A DNA stretch of 64,000 nt from CAWCXF01 sp963799455 (GCA_963799455.1 CAWCXF010000007.1:682001-746000); one strand, 5' to 3'. Positions 1 to 9,825 are shown, counted from the stretch's first letter. The notes: generated from the letters alone by a model not told the origin. Translations and numbers: made by a program.

Positions 1-990
1 TCAGCGGTGGGTGGCAGCGCTTGCGGACGAGGGCGCGCCCCCGCCGCTTCTCGGCGAGCTTGAACGACGGCTGGAAGAACACGAACAGCCGCATGGGCCG
101 GTAGAGGCGCGCCAAGGCCTCGGCCGCCGCGAGCCCCTCGAGCCGCCGTCAGCCCACCATCCGCCGCACGACGGCGCCGTTCTTGCGGCTCGATGTGGGC
201 CTGGTCGTTCTTGGGGGTCAGGGCCGCGAGCGGGTGTCGACCCCCGCCGCCTCGCACCAGGCCTTCACCGTCTCGTCGATGAACACGGTTGTCGTTGTCC
301 GTGTCGAAGCCGAGCAAGGGGAATGGCGTCGCCTCGCGCATCACCGTCATGGCCTCCCCGAGCCGCTGCTGCTCGCGCAAGAGCAGCGGCGCGCACTCGG
401 TCCAGCCGGTGGCGACGTCGGTGAGCACCAGCCTCTCGCACGAAGCTCCCGCTCGTCGACGGCCCGCTGTGCGCCACGAGGTCGGCCTCCATGAAGCCGG
501 GCGCCGGGTCGCCCCAGTCGGCGTATGTCCGGATCGGCACGGCTCGCGCCGGATCGCCGGCGAACTCGCCACGCACCGGCGTCGGCTCAACATCTTCGCC
601 CTCGCCGGTGCCAGCGCCCTGTCGATCGTGGCAGCGCTGACCGTCTCGAGCCGCGCGCGCACCTCCGCGTCCAGAGCCAAGCACCCGTGCCGCTCCATCG
701 CCGCGATCAGCATCGGGATCAGCGGCCGCAGCCTCTCGGCCCGCAGAGCCGGTCCGACGCCTCCCACGAGCCACGATCAGCGCCTCGCGCACCGCCTCGT
801 CGTAAAGGCGCCGCTCGGGTCGGGGCCGCGAGCGGTCGGGCCGCGTCGTCGCGCGCAGCACGCGGGCGGCGTGCTTGCGATGGGAGCCCGTCACCTCCGC
901 GAACTTGGTCAGGACGCGCCCCTTCTCCGCCCGGCCCGCCCCTCGATGCCGCGCCGCCAGCGCGCCCTGCAGCTCGTCCCGCGTCGCCAT
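1..990 (-). pseudogene. Degenerate integrase-core transposase, cut by the window edge
   Basis: On the minus strand, an ATG at 990 opens a frame reading MATRDELQGALAARHRGAG and then FAEVTGSHRKHAARVLR, the N-terminal helix-turn-helix style of a family of rve/DDE integrase-core transposases. Further matches appear in changing frames: YADWGDPAPGFMEADLVAHSG (the first catalytic-Asp region, near 480-545), then a segment around a DTD/N motif near 270-300, and finally KLAEKRRGRALVRKRCHPPL running off position 1. At least two or three frameshifts are needed to join these blocks, so the gene is dead or badly sequenced. The C-terminus lies outside the window. The family is inferred from motif order; a defined IS name cannot be given. 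No terminal repeat was seen. Confidence 0.7.
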
Positions 991-1174
991 GCTCACCCGC
1001 CTCACCCTCGCCTCCACGGACGCTCCCCTCGAGAGCAGTCCTCGTGAGGCAACAGCTCAAGCTCCAGGAGCAGATCAGGCGGGGCAACGCGTCCGCACTG
1101 ACGTCGCCCGGGGTGTGCCCGGGTGCGGCATGTCGAGGCCATCGGCGCTGGCCCCGACCGCGACGGCGACGACC

Positions 1175-1208
1175 GCGAAGGGGGCGGCGAAGGGGGCGGC
1201 GAAGGGGG
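1175..1208. repeat. 12-bp tandem repeat, about three copies
   Basis: The unit GCGAAGGGGGCG is repeated almost three times (the last copy ends GCGAAGGGGG). It lies in decayed insertion-sequence DNA just upstream of the recognisable IS1182-type relic. It may be an expanded low-complexity stretch of the old transposase gene. Confidence 0.6.
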
Positions 1209-1259
1209 TGTCGTCGATGGCTTCACTGCCGCGCAGCGGCGCGACGCCATTCCACGAAG

Positions 1260-2020
1260 ACCGGCCGGTCCGAGAAGGTCTGCCTAGCCGACCGCGACGC
1301 CTCGATGGCGACGTTGGGGCGCAACCGTCGCCTGGAGCCGAGCGGACCAAGCAGCCGGGGGCGGTGGACGACGAATGCGGCGTGATCCTCGACGGCGAGG
1401 TCACGACCGGCGAGGTGAGCCAGGGACCGGTCATCCTCGATCGCCTGGACACGGTCGCGGCCGTGACCGGTCCTCCCATCGGCACCGTCACCGCGGATGC
1501 CGGATACGCCTATGCCACGGTCTTCGCGGGCCTGGAGGCGCGCCAGACCACCGGCGTGATCCCGACGAAGGCCGAGCCCCCCCGGCAAGGTCATCGCCAT
1601 GCGACGGTTCGAGTCCGATGCACGCCGCAACCTCGCGCCCGGCGCCGGGGGCGGGATCTCGCGCCCCGAAGGCAAGCTGCACCGTGGCGCCTTCCAGCAC
1701 TTCCATGCCCGCGCCAGGGACCGCGGCAGATGCCCGCTGCGGGCGCGTCGCGTGAGCCCGTCGCGCCATGCCCGCGTCGTCGTGTTCGACGTCGATCACC
1801 CCTCGCTCCTGCGCGCACGACGCCGGCGGCCGCGGTGGGGGGAACGCGAGGATCGGCTCTAACCTGCGCCATCGCAGGCGGCCCGAGGGCTTCCATGGCG
1901 AGGCGAAGACCCGGGCCGCGGCCTGGGCAACAGGCGCGCCCAAGCGGCCCGGGCCGCCGCCGCGATCAATCTCGAGCGGCACGCCGCGGTCCTCCTTGCC
2001 CTGATCCGCGCTCTCCTTGG
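1260..2020 (+). pseudogene. Degenerate IS1182-family transposase remnant
   Basis: Blocks typical of IS1182-family DDE transposases occur in order on the plus strand but in different frames: KVCLADRDASMATLGRNRRL (about 1275-1345), VDDECGVILDGEVTTGE then TVTADAGYAYATVFAGLEAR and IPTKAEP (about 1369-1590), MRRFESDARRN and GRCPLRARRVSPSRHARVVV (about 1599-1810), EGFHGEAKT (about 1890-1915), and AAAAINLERHAAVLLALI (about 1955-2010). The N-terminal third is not recognisable and at least three frameshifts separate the blocks, so this is an old relic. It is a different subtype from the IS1182-type element at 9807-11586. Confidence 0.7.
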
Positions 2021-2089
2021 CCTTCCGAGCGGGCCAATCCGCGCCCGAGCGGACGACCGGGCGCCGTCAGGCACCTGCCGGAGCCGGGA

Positions 2090-2931
2090 TCACCTTCGGG
2101 CGCATCGCAACGAGCACCCGTCGCAGACTCCTTCGAGGGCCCCACGGAGAAGGTCTGGACCATGGCGCTCGACCGCCTCGGGGCCCTTCAGGCCGCCGAC
2201 GACCGCGACGACCGCGACGACCGCGACGACCGCGACGAGCGCGTCGGCGACGCCGCGGGCCTCGATCTCGTCCACGACCCGGAGCCAGCACGCCGCGTCC
2301 CCGGCCTGCAGGGCCCGGAGGCCGAGGCCATCGCGCGGGCCATCGGGCTGGATGCCCAGCGCGATGGGGACGCCCTTCGCGGACGAACCCCTCGCCGCGG
2401 ATCCTCACCCGGACCGCGTCGAAGAAGACCAGCGGACAGCAGGCATCGAGCGGCCGAGGCCGCCGCTCGGCGACCTCCTCCAGCACGGCGTCGGCGGTGG
2501 CGGAGATCATGTCCGCCGAGAGGTCGAGGCCGTGGAGATCCCCGAGGTGATCGCGGATCGCGCGCACGCTCATGCCGCGGGCGTGCATCGAGACGACCTT
2601 CGTAAGGCCGGGAACCGCCGGTGGCACCTGGCGATCGGCTACGGGTCGAACGTGCCGTCCCGGTCGCGCGGGATCGCCACCCGCACCTTCGAGGTGCCCG
2701 TCGGAACCGTCTTCGGAGAGGTGCCGTTGCGGCGGTCCGGGGGCTTCGTGCCGGGCGCGGCGCGCGCGGCAATCCCAGCCCGCTCGCTCGCAGGGTGCGC
2801 ATCCCGCTCGGCGTTCAGACTGCGCTCGGGCAGCGCCTTCTTCAGCTCGTCCAGCGACCCATCCCGGGCGAACACCTCGGAGGGGTCATGCCCCGAAAGA
2901 AGCGCGCCAGGACGCCCTTGTCGATGGCCAT
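2090..2931 (-). pseudogene. Degenerate IS256-family (mutator-type) transposase remnant
   Basis: From an ATG at 2931 the minus strand encodes MAIDKGVLARFF, then (shifted) EVFARDGSLDELKKALPER and NGTSPKTVPTGTSKVRVAIP, then VVSMHARGMSVRAIRDHLGD, TADAVLEEVAERRPRPLD and CPLVFFDAVRVRIRGEGF, then (shifted again) ALGIQPDG and VVGGLKG. This order is that of IS256-family transposases; FFDA and the later VDGLKG normally carry catalytic aspartates. Here the second Asp region reads VVGGLKG inside an expanded Val/Ala run, so the catalytic residue appears lost. The C-terminal ~170 residues of a normal ~400-residue protein are absent. It abuts the IS1182-type relic in opposite orientation. Confidence 0.7.
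2201..2236. repeat. 9-bp tandem repeat (GACCGCGAC)x4 inside the IS256 relic
   Basis: Four exact copies of GACCGCGAC. On the minus strand, in the relic's frame, they encode a Val-Ala-Val run exactly where IS256 transposases normally read LIAVVDGLKG, so the repeat looks like a slippage expansion of the decaying gene. Confidence 0.8.
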
Positions 2932-3443
2932 GCGCCGATCCTCCTCGATCCCTCGCCATGGCCCCCCGCGCGGAAACCCCGACGGCCCCGGCCGAGGCGG
3001 CCCGACCGCCTGATGCGATCCGGCAGGGCGGGCGCCGCGCGAAGCTCGGCCGCCTGCCCGGGCAGCGAAGGCCAGGGCCCGGCCCCGCGCATCGGCGGCC
3101 CCCACGGGCCTTGGGGCCGTAGCCGCCGCGCAGGCGCCCCGGCGCCCGCCTCGATCGCCCCTTCCGCGCCCGCCACCCTTCGGGGCGCACGGATCGAGGC
3201 GGCCTCCAGGAACACCTCGCCCAAGCACCCCCGCCCCCCGTCGCGCAGCGGACGCCCGTCGCCGGAGCGGCCTCGTCCGAGGCAGCCTTCGACGCCACCC
3301 ATCCCCCGCCCGTCCATCCCCCGCCCGTCCATCCCCCGCCCGTCCATCCCCCGCCCGTCCATCCCCCGCCCGTCCGTCCCCCTTCCGTCAGATCACTCAA
3401 GCCCACTCGACGAGCGAGGACCCGCGAAGCTCTCTGACGGAGC
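2932..3443. other. Non-coding stretch with a tandem repeat; nothing recognised
   Basis: Between the IS256 relic and the next intact gene no reading frame gives a recognisable protein, although several frames stay open because of the high GC content. The right part (3301-3375) is a tandem repeat listed separately. The stretch is probably further decayed mobile DNA, but no family motif was seen in it. Confidence 0.5.
3301..3375. repeat. 15-bp tandem repeat, five perfect copies
   Basis: The unit ATCCCCCGCCCGTCC is repeated five times without mismatch, flanked by partial units (ACCC before, GTCCCCCTT after). There are no unique spacers between units, so it is a minisatellite rather than a CRISPR. 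It marks the junction between the transposase graveyard and ordinary chromosome. Confidence 0.95.
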
Positions 3444-3794
3444 CTAGGGCAGCGCCAGCGCCGTCCGCTCCCCGCCCCAGCCGGTCACGCTCGTGCTGGC
3501 CTCGATCTCCACCGTCTGCGCGCCCCCGGGGATCGCCAGCGTCAGGGACCGCGTGAAGGGCTGCTCCTCGACATGCGGATGGACCAGCGCGCGGGTGCCC
3601 ACCACCTCGCCCCCCGCCCACACGCGCCAGCCGTCGGCGTAGTCGTCCCAGCCGGTGTCGGCGTGGCGCAGCGTGACGCTCAAGCGCCACTCCTCGCCTG
3701 CGCGCTCGGCCTCGGCCGAGACGATCTCGGCCGGGTCGGCCAGCGCCGGGCCCGCCAGCACGAGCAGGCCGGCCAGCCGTTTCGGGACGGTCAT
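3444..3794 (-). CDS. Small secreted hypothetical protein coupled to the DUF599 gene
   Basis: A 116-residue protein. The N-terminus MTVPKRLAGLLVLAGPALA-DP is a standard signal peptide with an Ala-x-Ala cleavage site near residue 19, so export to the periplasm is likely. The mature part is rich in beta-strand-like segments (RLSVTLRHADTGWDDYADGW, PFTRSLTLAIPGG, VEIEASTSVTGWGG) and ends AALP-like with no membrane anchor. I recognise no named domain. Its ATG overlaps the TGA of the upstream DUF599 gene by four bases (ATGA), so the two are translationally coupled and probably work together. The start is fixed by that overlap and by the signal peptide. Confidence 0.75.
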   Translation of the reverse strand: MTVPKRLAGLLVLAGPALADPAEIVSAEAERAGEEWRLSVTLRHADTGWDDYADGWRVWAGGEVVGTRALVHPHVEEQPFTRSLTLAIPGGAQTVEIEASTSVTGWGGERTALALP

Positions 3795-4492
3795 CGCTCG
3801 TCCTCCCTTTCCCTCAGGATGCGGTGGGGCTTCGAGGTGAACTCGCGCTCCAGCAGCGTCCAGCAGCACGCGACGGTGGCCAGGATCAGCGGAACCGCGC
3901 CGAGGATCCAGGTCAGCGCGGCCAGCGCGAAGTAGAGCGAGCGCAGGCCGCGGTTGAAGTTGTAGGCCGCGCGGATGTTGAGCTCGGCCGCCTGGGCCGC
4001 CACCCGCTCGGCGCCGGGTCGGTCGGGCGCGGGCACCGCCCCCATCACCACCGCGCAGTAGCCGAACACCCGGTTCGACCACACGAAGCGCAGGAACCCT
4101 TCGACGAGGAACACCGCCACCGCGAAGAGCTTGAGCTGCATCAGCTCCACCGGCCGGTCGTCGGCCAGGAGCCCCCGGGTGACGGTGTCGAGCAGCTCGA
4201 CGTTGCCGAGGATCGTCAAGAGCCCCCCGATCGCCAGGATCGAGGTCGAGGCGAAGAACGCCGTGCCCTGGCGCAGGCTGGCGAGGATCTGGCTGTCGAA
4301 GATGCGCACGTCGCGGTGCGCGAGCTGGCGCATCCACTCGCGCCTGATGTCGGACATCATCACGGTGACCGAGCGCCGGCCCCAGCACGGGCGCTCGACC
4401 AGGATGCCGATCCCGGCCCAGGCCGTCAGCACGAGCCCCACCGCCAGCGCGTCGAGCGCCGTGAAGAGCGACAGGAGGGCGGCGAGGTCCAT
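3791..4492 (-). CDS. DUF599 family membrane protein
   Basis: A 233-residue integral membrane protein of the DUF599 family, function unknown. Hydrophobic segments are visible near residues 5-28 (ALLSLFTALDALAVGLVLTAW), around FFASTSILAIGGLLTILGN, around LKLFAVAVFLVEGFLRFVW and near YFALAALTWILGAVPLILATV, so four transmembrane helices are expected. The conserved charged block RREWMRQLAHRDVRIFDSQI and the motif RAAYNFNRGLRSLYFALA are typical of the family. The ATG at 4492 was chosen over an upstream ATG because the extra residues would be Pro/Gly-rich and would run into the glcD leader. It is divergent from glcD and overlaps the next gene by ATGA. Confidence 0.85.
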   Translation of the reverse strand: MDLAALLSLFTALDALAVGLVLTAWAGIGILVERPCWGRRSVTVMMSDIRREWMRQLAHRDVRIFDSQILASLRQGTAFFASTSILAIGGLLTILGNVELLDTVTRGLLADDRPVELMQLKLFAVAVFLVEGFLRFVWSNRVFGYCAVVMGAVPAPDRPGAERVAAQAAELNIRAAYNFNRGLRSLYFALAALTWILGAVPLILATVACCWTLLEREFTSKPHRILREREDER

Positions 4493-4542
4493 GGCCCGGC
4501 TTACGCGCCCGCCCGCGCCGTTGCCAAGGGGCGCCGTCCCGC

Positions 4543-4570
4543 TTGCAAACGGGGCGCAGGGGCATACCCT
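4543..4570 (+). promoter_or_regulatory. Candidate sigma70-type promoter of glcD
   Basis: TTGCAA (4543-4548), a 16-base spacer, then TACCCT (4565-4570) in the 97-base gap between the divergent DUF599 and glcD starts. The predicted start near 4577 would leave a leader of about 13 bases containing the purine-rich Shine-Dalgarno. The match is partial and found by eye. Confidence 0.3.
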
Positions 4571-4589
4571 TGGGGGAGGAGGACCGTCC

Positions 4590-6092
4590 ATGCAGATGCC
4601 AGCCCCCGACGCCGCGATCATGGCGCGCAAGGCGCGCGTGGTCGAGCGCCTCGCCGCCGTCCTGCCCGGCGGCGTGATCCACGACCCCGCCGAGACCCGC
4701 GCCTACGAGTGCGACGGGCTCACCGCCTATCGCTGCCAGCCGCTCGCGGTGATCCTGCCCCGGAGCACCGAGGAGGTCGCGGCCGCGCTGCGCGTGTGCC
4801 ACGAGGAGCGCGTGCCGGTGGTGCCGCGCGGCTCGGGCACCTCGCTCGCGGGCGGCGCCCTGCCCACCGCCGACAGCGTGATCCTCGGCGTGGCGCGCAT
4901 GAGCGAGGTGCTGGAGATCTCGACCGAGGACCGCTTCATCCGCGTCCAGACCGGCCGCACCAACCTCTCGGTCACGGGCGCGGTGGAGGAGGAGGGGTTC
5001 TTCTACGCCCCAGACCCCTCCTCGCAGCTCGCATGCGCCATCGCGGGCAACATCGCGATGAACTCGGGCGGCGCGCACTGCCTCAAATACGGGGTGACGA
5101 CCAACAACCTGCTCGGCGTCACGATGGTGACGATGGACGGCACCGTGATGGAGCTGGGCGGGCCGCATGGCGATCAGGAGGGCTACGACCTCCTCGCGCT
5201 CGTCTGCGGCTCGGAGGGCCAGCTCGGCGTCGTCACCGAGGCGACCTTGCGCATCCTGCCCAAGCCCGAGGGCGCGCGGCCGGTGCTGATGGGGTTCGAC
5301 TCCTCGGAGGTCGCGGGCGCCTGCGTGTCGGACATCATCCGCGCGGGCGTGCTGCCCGTCGCCATCGAGTTCATGGACCGCCCCTGCATCGAGGCCACCG
5401 AGCGCTTCGCGGGTGCGGGCTACCCCGACTGCGAGGCGCTCCTGATCGTCGAGGTCGAGGGCTCGGAGGCGGAGATCGACGAGCAGTTGGGCCTGATCCT
5501 GCAGATCGCGCGCCGCCACGAGCCGGTGGCGCTGCGCGAGAGCCAGTCCTCGGCGGAGTCGGCCGCGATCTGGGCCGGGCGCAAGTCGGCCTTCGGCGCG
5601 ATGGGGCAGATGGGCGACTACATCTGCCTCGACGGCACGATCCCGGTCTCGGAGCTCCCATACGTCCTGCGCCGCATCGGCGAGCTGTCGGACGAGTACG
5701 GCCTGCGGGTGGCCAACGTGTTCCACGCGGGCGACGGCAACATGCACCCGCTCATCATCTTCGACGCCAACGCGCCCGGCGATCTCGACCGCGCCGAGGC
5801 GATGGGCTTCGACATCCTGCGCCTGTGCGTCGAGGTCGGCGGGTGCCTGACGGGCGAGCACGGCGTGGGCGTCGAGAAGCGCGACCTGATGGGCGTCCAG
5901 TTCTCGCCCGACGACCTGGAGGCGCAGATGCGCGTCAAGGACGCCTTCGACCCCGACTGGCTGCTCAACCCCGCCAAGGTGTTCCCGCTCGCCGCCTCGG
6001 AGGGGCGCCGCGGCGGTGGCGCGGGCGCTCGGACGGCCCGCGGCCAGGGCGTCGAGGCGGGGGCGATGGTCGACGCCTCGGTCCCGGCTTGA
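4590..6092 (+). CDS. glcD: Glycolate oxidase, FAD-linked subunit GlcD
   Basis: A 500-residue FAD-dependent D-2-hydroxyacid oxidase subunit that oxidises glycolate to glyoxylate; it acts with GlcE and GlcF, encoded next. The FAD-binding type-4 domain is seen in PRGSGTSLAGGALP (about 79-92), in the stretch from IAGNIAMNSGGAHCLKYGVT (about 151-170) and in the GSEGQLGVVTEATLRILP segment. The C-terminal cap has VFHAGDGNMHPL and GEHGVGVEK, which supply flavin and substrate contacts in this family. The start is supported by GGGGGAGGAGG seven bases upstream. The last ~30 residues (from EGRRGGGAGA) are a low-complexity extension beyond the usual end at NPAKVFP. Confidence 0.95.
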   Translation: MQMPAPDAAIMARKARVVERLAAVLPGGVIHDPAETRAYECDGLTAYRCQPLAVILPRSTEEVAAALRVCHEERVPVVPRGSGTSLAGGALPTADSVILGVARMSEVLEISTEDRFIRVQTGRTNLSVTGAVEEEGFFYAPDPSSQLACAIAGNIAMNSGGAHCLKYGVTTNNLLGVTMVTMDGTVMELGGPHGDQEGYDLLALVCGSEGQLGVVTEATLRILPKPEGARPVLMGFDSSEVAGACVSDIIRAGVLPVAIEFMDRPCIEATERFAGAGYPDCEALLIVEVEGSEAEIDEQLGLILQIARRHEPVALRESQSSAESAAIWAGRKSAFGAMGQMGDYICLDGTIPVSELPYVLRRIGELSDEYGLRVANVFHAGDGNMHPLIIFDANAPGDLDRAEAMGFDILRLCVEVGGCLTGEHGVGVEKRDLMGVQFSPDDLEAQMRVKDAFDPDWLLNPAKVFPLAASEGRRGGGAGARTARGQGVEAGAMVDASVPA

Positions 6093-6441
6093 GCGCGGAG
6101 GCGCGCGGATCGGGGCGAGCTCGATCCGTCCAGACCGTCCCGTCGCCGGGCCGGGCTTCGGGGAGGCGTCGGCGCCGGCCGGCGTGTCGCCGATGGTGCC
6201 GGCTCGGGCGCCGGGGCCGACGCTCGGACATCGGCCTGCGGATGGGGCCCCGAGCGGGCGGGTCGCTCCGCGGGCCGTCCCGGGGCCGCCGCGTCTGCTC
6301 CAGCCGCAAGGCTCCGGCCCCGGTCGCCGCGTCCATGACGGGTGGCGCGGCCCCCAGGATCCGCGGCCTCGCGCCGAAGGCTGCCGGGCCGGCGGAGGCG
6401 GGGCGCGGCCTTGCTGTCCGCTGGGCGCGGAGGTGAGCCCG
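6093..6441. other. Non-coding gap between glcD and glcE
   Basis: About 350 bases with no credible gene; frames are open only because of GC content. It ends in a very strong Shine-Dalgarno (GGAGGTGA, 6429-6436) that serves glcE. A gap this long inside glcDEF is unusual, and no promoter or terminator was recognised in it. Confidence 0.6.
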
Positions 6442-7536
6442 GTGATCGAGCCCGCCGACGAGACGGCCCTCGCCGAGGCGGTGCGCGACGCCGCAGGTCC
6501 CCTCAGGGTCCGCGGCGGCGGCACCCGCGCGCCCGTGACCGACGAGGGGGCCACGATCCTCTCCACCGCCCGGCTGTCGGGCATCGCGCTCTACGAGCCG
6601 GGCGCGCTGACCCTGGTGGCGGCCGCGGGCACCCCGATGGCCGAGATCGAGGCGGCGCTCGCGGAGCACGGCCAAGCCCTGCCCTTCGAGCCGATGGACC
6701 ACCGCGCTCTGATGGGCACGCAGGGCGAGCCCACCATCGGAGGCGCGGTCGCCACCGGCGCCTCGGGGCCGCGCCGCGTGCGTGCGGGCGGCTGCCGCGA
6801 CAGCCTGATCGGCGCGCGCCTCGTCGATGGCGAGGGGCGCGTGGTGCGATCGGGCGGGCGGGTGATGAAGAACGTCACCGGCTACGACCTCGCGCGCCTG
6901 ATGGCCGGCGCGCGCGGCACGCTCGGCGTGCTGACCGAGGTCGCCTTCAAGGTGCTGCCTGCGCCCGCGACGCAGGCCACGCTGACCCTGGAGGGCCTCG
7001 ACGTCGCGGCTTCGGTCTCGGCGATGGCGGCCGCGCTCGGCTCGCCCTTCGAGGTCACGGGCGCGGCGCGCGACGAGGGCGGCGCGACGCATCTGCGGAT
7101 CGAGGGGCTCGCCGACTCGGTGTCCTACCGCGCGGGGCGGCTGACGGAGGCGCTGGCCCCCTTCGGCGCGGCCCGCGTCGAGACCGACCCCGAGGCGGGC
7201 GCGGCGCTGTGGCGCGCCATCCGCGACGTGGAGGCCTTCGCGGGCGCGCCGGGCTGCGTCTGGCGGATCGCGGTGCGGCCGTCGCAGGCCCCCGCCGTCG
7301 TGGCGGCGCTCGCGCCCGAGCGCGCGCTCCTCGACCTCGGCGGCGGGCTGATCTGGGCCGCGCTGCCCGAGGGCGTGGACGCGGGCGCGCGGCTCGGCGT
7401 GCCGGGCCGCGCCACGCTCGTGCGCGGCGCCACGGCCTCCCGTCCGGCCGATGCCGGCGCGGTGGCGGCGCTGTCCGAGCGGCTCCGGGCGCGCTTCGAT
7501 CCGCGCGGGATCCTGAACCCCGGCGCGATGGCGTGA
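6442..7536 (+). CDS. glcE: Glycolate oxidase, FAD-binding subunit GlcE
   Basis: A 364-residue subunit with the FAD-binding type-4 fold: LRVRGGGTRAPV (about 18-29), GEPTIGGAVATGASGPRRVRAGGCRDSL and VMKNVTGYDLARLMAGARGTLGVLTEVAFKVLP, followed by a shorter C-terminal part ending FDPRGILNPGAMA. It is the electron-transfer partner of GlcD. The GTG at 6442 was chosen because GGAGGTGA ends five bases before it; a GTG at 6433 lies inside that Shine-Dalgarno and is too close. The length is close to the family's ~350 residues. Confidence 0.92.
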   Translation: MIEPADETALAEAVRDAAGPLRVRGGGTRAPVTDEGATILSTARLSGIALYEPGALTLVAAAGTPMAEIEAALAEHGQALPFEPMDHRALMGTQGEPTIGGAVATGASGPRRVRAGGCRDSLIGARLVDGEGRVVRSGGRVMKNVTGYDLARLMAGARGTLGVLTEVAFKVLPAPATQATLTLEGLDVAASVSAMAAALGSPFEVTGAARDEGGATHLRIEGLADSVSYRAGRLTEALAPFGAARVETDPEAGAALWRAIRDVEAFAGAPGCVWRIAVRPSQAPAVVAALAPERALLDLGGGLIWAALPEGVDAGARLGVPGRATLVRGATASRPADAGAVAALSERLRARFDPRGILNPGAMA

Positions 7537-7617
7537 GGCGGGTGGCGCGACGGCGTCGTTGCGCTCGGACCCGCGATGACCCCATGACGGCCCCTGACCC
7601 CACGAGGAGGCGGACGG

Positions 7618-8970
<1,353 letters not shown>

Positions 8971-9327
8971 GCGGGGCCGCAGGAGGCAGGCCGGCCGGCC
9001 CGGCCCGCGGGCTCGTGGCCCCGACCTTCCGAGCCGCAGGGCACGGGCCGATCCGGCTTGCGCCGTCGAGGCCGCCGGACCCTTCGCCGGGATGCCGGGG
9101 CGGAGGGCGGCCAGGCGTCCCGCCCCTGCGACGGGTGGCTCGCCGAAGCGCCCGCCCCGGGGACGCCCGTCTCGCTCCGAGAATCGGCGGGCGCCGCCCT
9201 GCGAGCCCCTTGAACGGCACGGGGGCGCTCCCACATCAGCCGCACTCCGGGCGCCGACAGGGCCCGGACGCAGCCGAACCGGCCCCGCCATTCGGGGGGC
9301 CGACCATCATCGCTTCGAGAGGATGAC
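8971..9327. other. Gap between glcF and hsp20 holding the hsp20 leader
   Basis: No gene recognised. The left two thirds is featureless GC-rich DNA. The right part contains a heat-shock-like promoter (listed separately) and a hairpin of GGCCCC (9281-9286) with GGGGCC (9296-9301) in the predicted 5' leader of hsp20, followed by GAGAGGA (9317-9323) as ribosome binding site. Confidence 0.5.
9209..9237 (+). promoter_or_regulatory. Candidate sigma32 (RpoH) promoter of hsp20
   Basis: CTTGAAC (9209-9215), a 14-base spacer, then CCCACATC (9230-9237). This resembles the sigma32 consensus CTTGAAA-N11-16-CCCATNT, and lies upstream of a small heat-shock gene, which is the expected target. The transcript would start near 9244 with a leader of about 85 bases. 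Not computed against a matrix. Confidence 0.45.
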
Positions 9328-9798
9328 ATGCGACACTTCGACCTCACGCCCCTCTACCGCGCCACCGTCGGCTTCGACCGGCTCGCGGACCTCATGGACC
9401 GCACTGCTGCGACCGAGCAGGGCCAGACCTACCCCCCCTACAACATCGAGCGCACGGGCGACGACGCCTGGCGGATCACCGTGGCCGTCGCCGGCTTCGG
9501 CGAGGACGAGCTCTCCGTCGAGATGCGCGAGAACGCCCTGATCATCTCCGGCCGCAAGGCGGGTGACGAGGGCGAGCGCACCTTCCTGCACCGCGGCATC
9601 GCCAACCGCGCCTTCGAGCGCCGCTTCCACCTGGCCGAGCACGTCCGCGCGACGGGCGCCACGGTGACGAACGGCATGCTCGACGTCGAGCTGGTGCGCG
9701 AGGTGCCCGAGGCGCTCAAGCCGCGCCGGATCGAGATCACGTCCGGCGACAAGAGCCAGACCGTCGAGGCCAAGGCGGTCGAGGCACAGGCCGCCTGA
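9328..9798 (+). CDS. Small heat-shock protein, Hsp20/IbpA type
   Basis: A 156-residue ATP-independent holdase chaperone that binds unfolding proteins in the cytoplasm. The N-terminus MRHFDLTPLYRATVGFDRLADLM and the phrase PPYNIERTGDDAWRITVAVAGF are typical of the IbpA-type proteins of Alphaproteobacteria. The alpha-crystallin domain runs from about residue 38 to 132 and includes LIISGRKA, FLHRGIANRAFERRFHLAEHV and NGMLDVELVREVPEALKPRRI. The start follows GAGAGGA. Heat control is suggested by the RpoH-like promoter upstream. An insertion sequence begins within ten bases of its stop codon and separates it from a terminator at 11609. Confidence 0.93.
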   Translation: MRHFDLTPLYRATVGFDRLADLMDRTAATEQGQTYPPYNIERTGDDAWRITVAVAGFGEDELSVEMRENALIISGRKAGDEGERTFLHRGIANRAFERRFHLAEHVRATGATVTNGMLDVELVREVPEALKPRRIEITSGDKSQTVEAKAVEAQAA

Positions 9799-9806
9799 TC
9801 TGTCCG
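9799..9806 (+). repeat. Left copy of the candidate target-site duplication
   Basis: TCTGTCCG, immediately after the hsp20 stop codon, is repeated in the same orientation at 11587-11594, just outside the right end of the insertion sequence. This fits an 8-bp target duplication. Confidence 0.6.
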
Positions 9807-9808
9807 GA

Positions 9809-9825
9809 ACTGTTGGCGAAGTCGG
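9809..9825 (+). repeat. Left inverted repeat of the IS1182-type element
   Basis: ACTGTTGGCGAAGTCGG, a perfect 17-base inverted match to 11569-11585. Confidence 0.85.

Noticed and set aside
3301..3375. Possible CRISPR array
   Set aside because: The 15-base units are contiguous with no unique spacers, and no cas gene is nearby.
3444..6584. A 1046-codon open frame on the minus strand across glcD
   Set aside because: It is antisense to clearly real glcD, is Arg/Pro/His/Ala-biased and has no domain. Only its last part coincides with the real secreted mini-protein.
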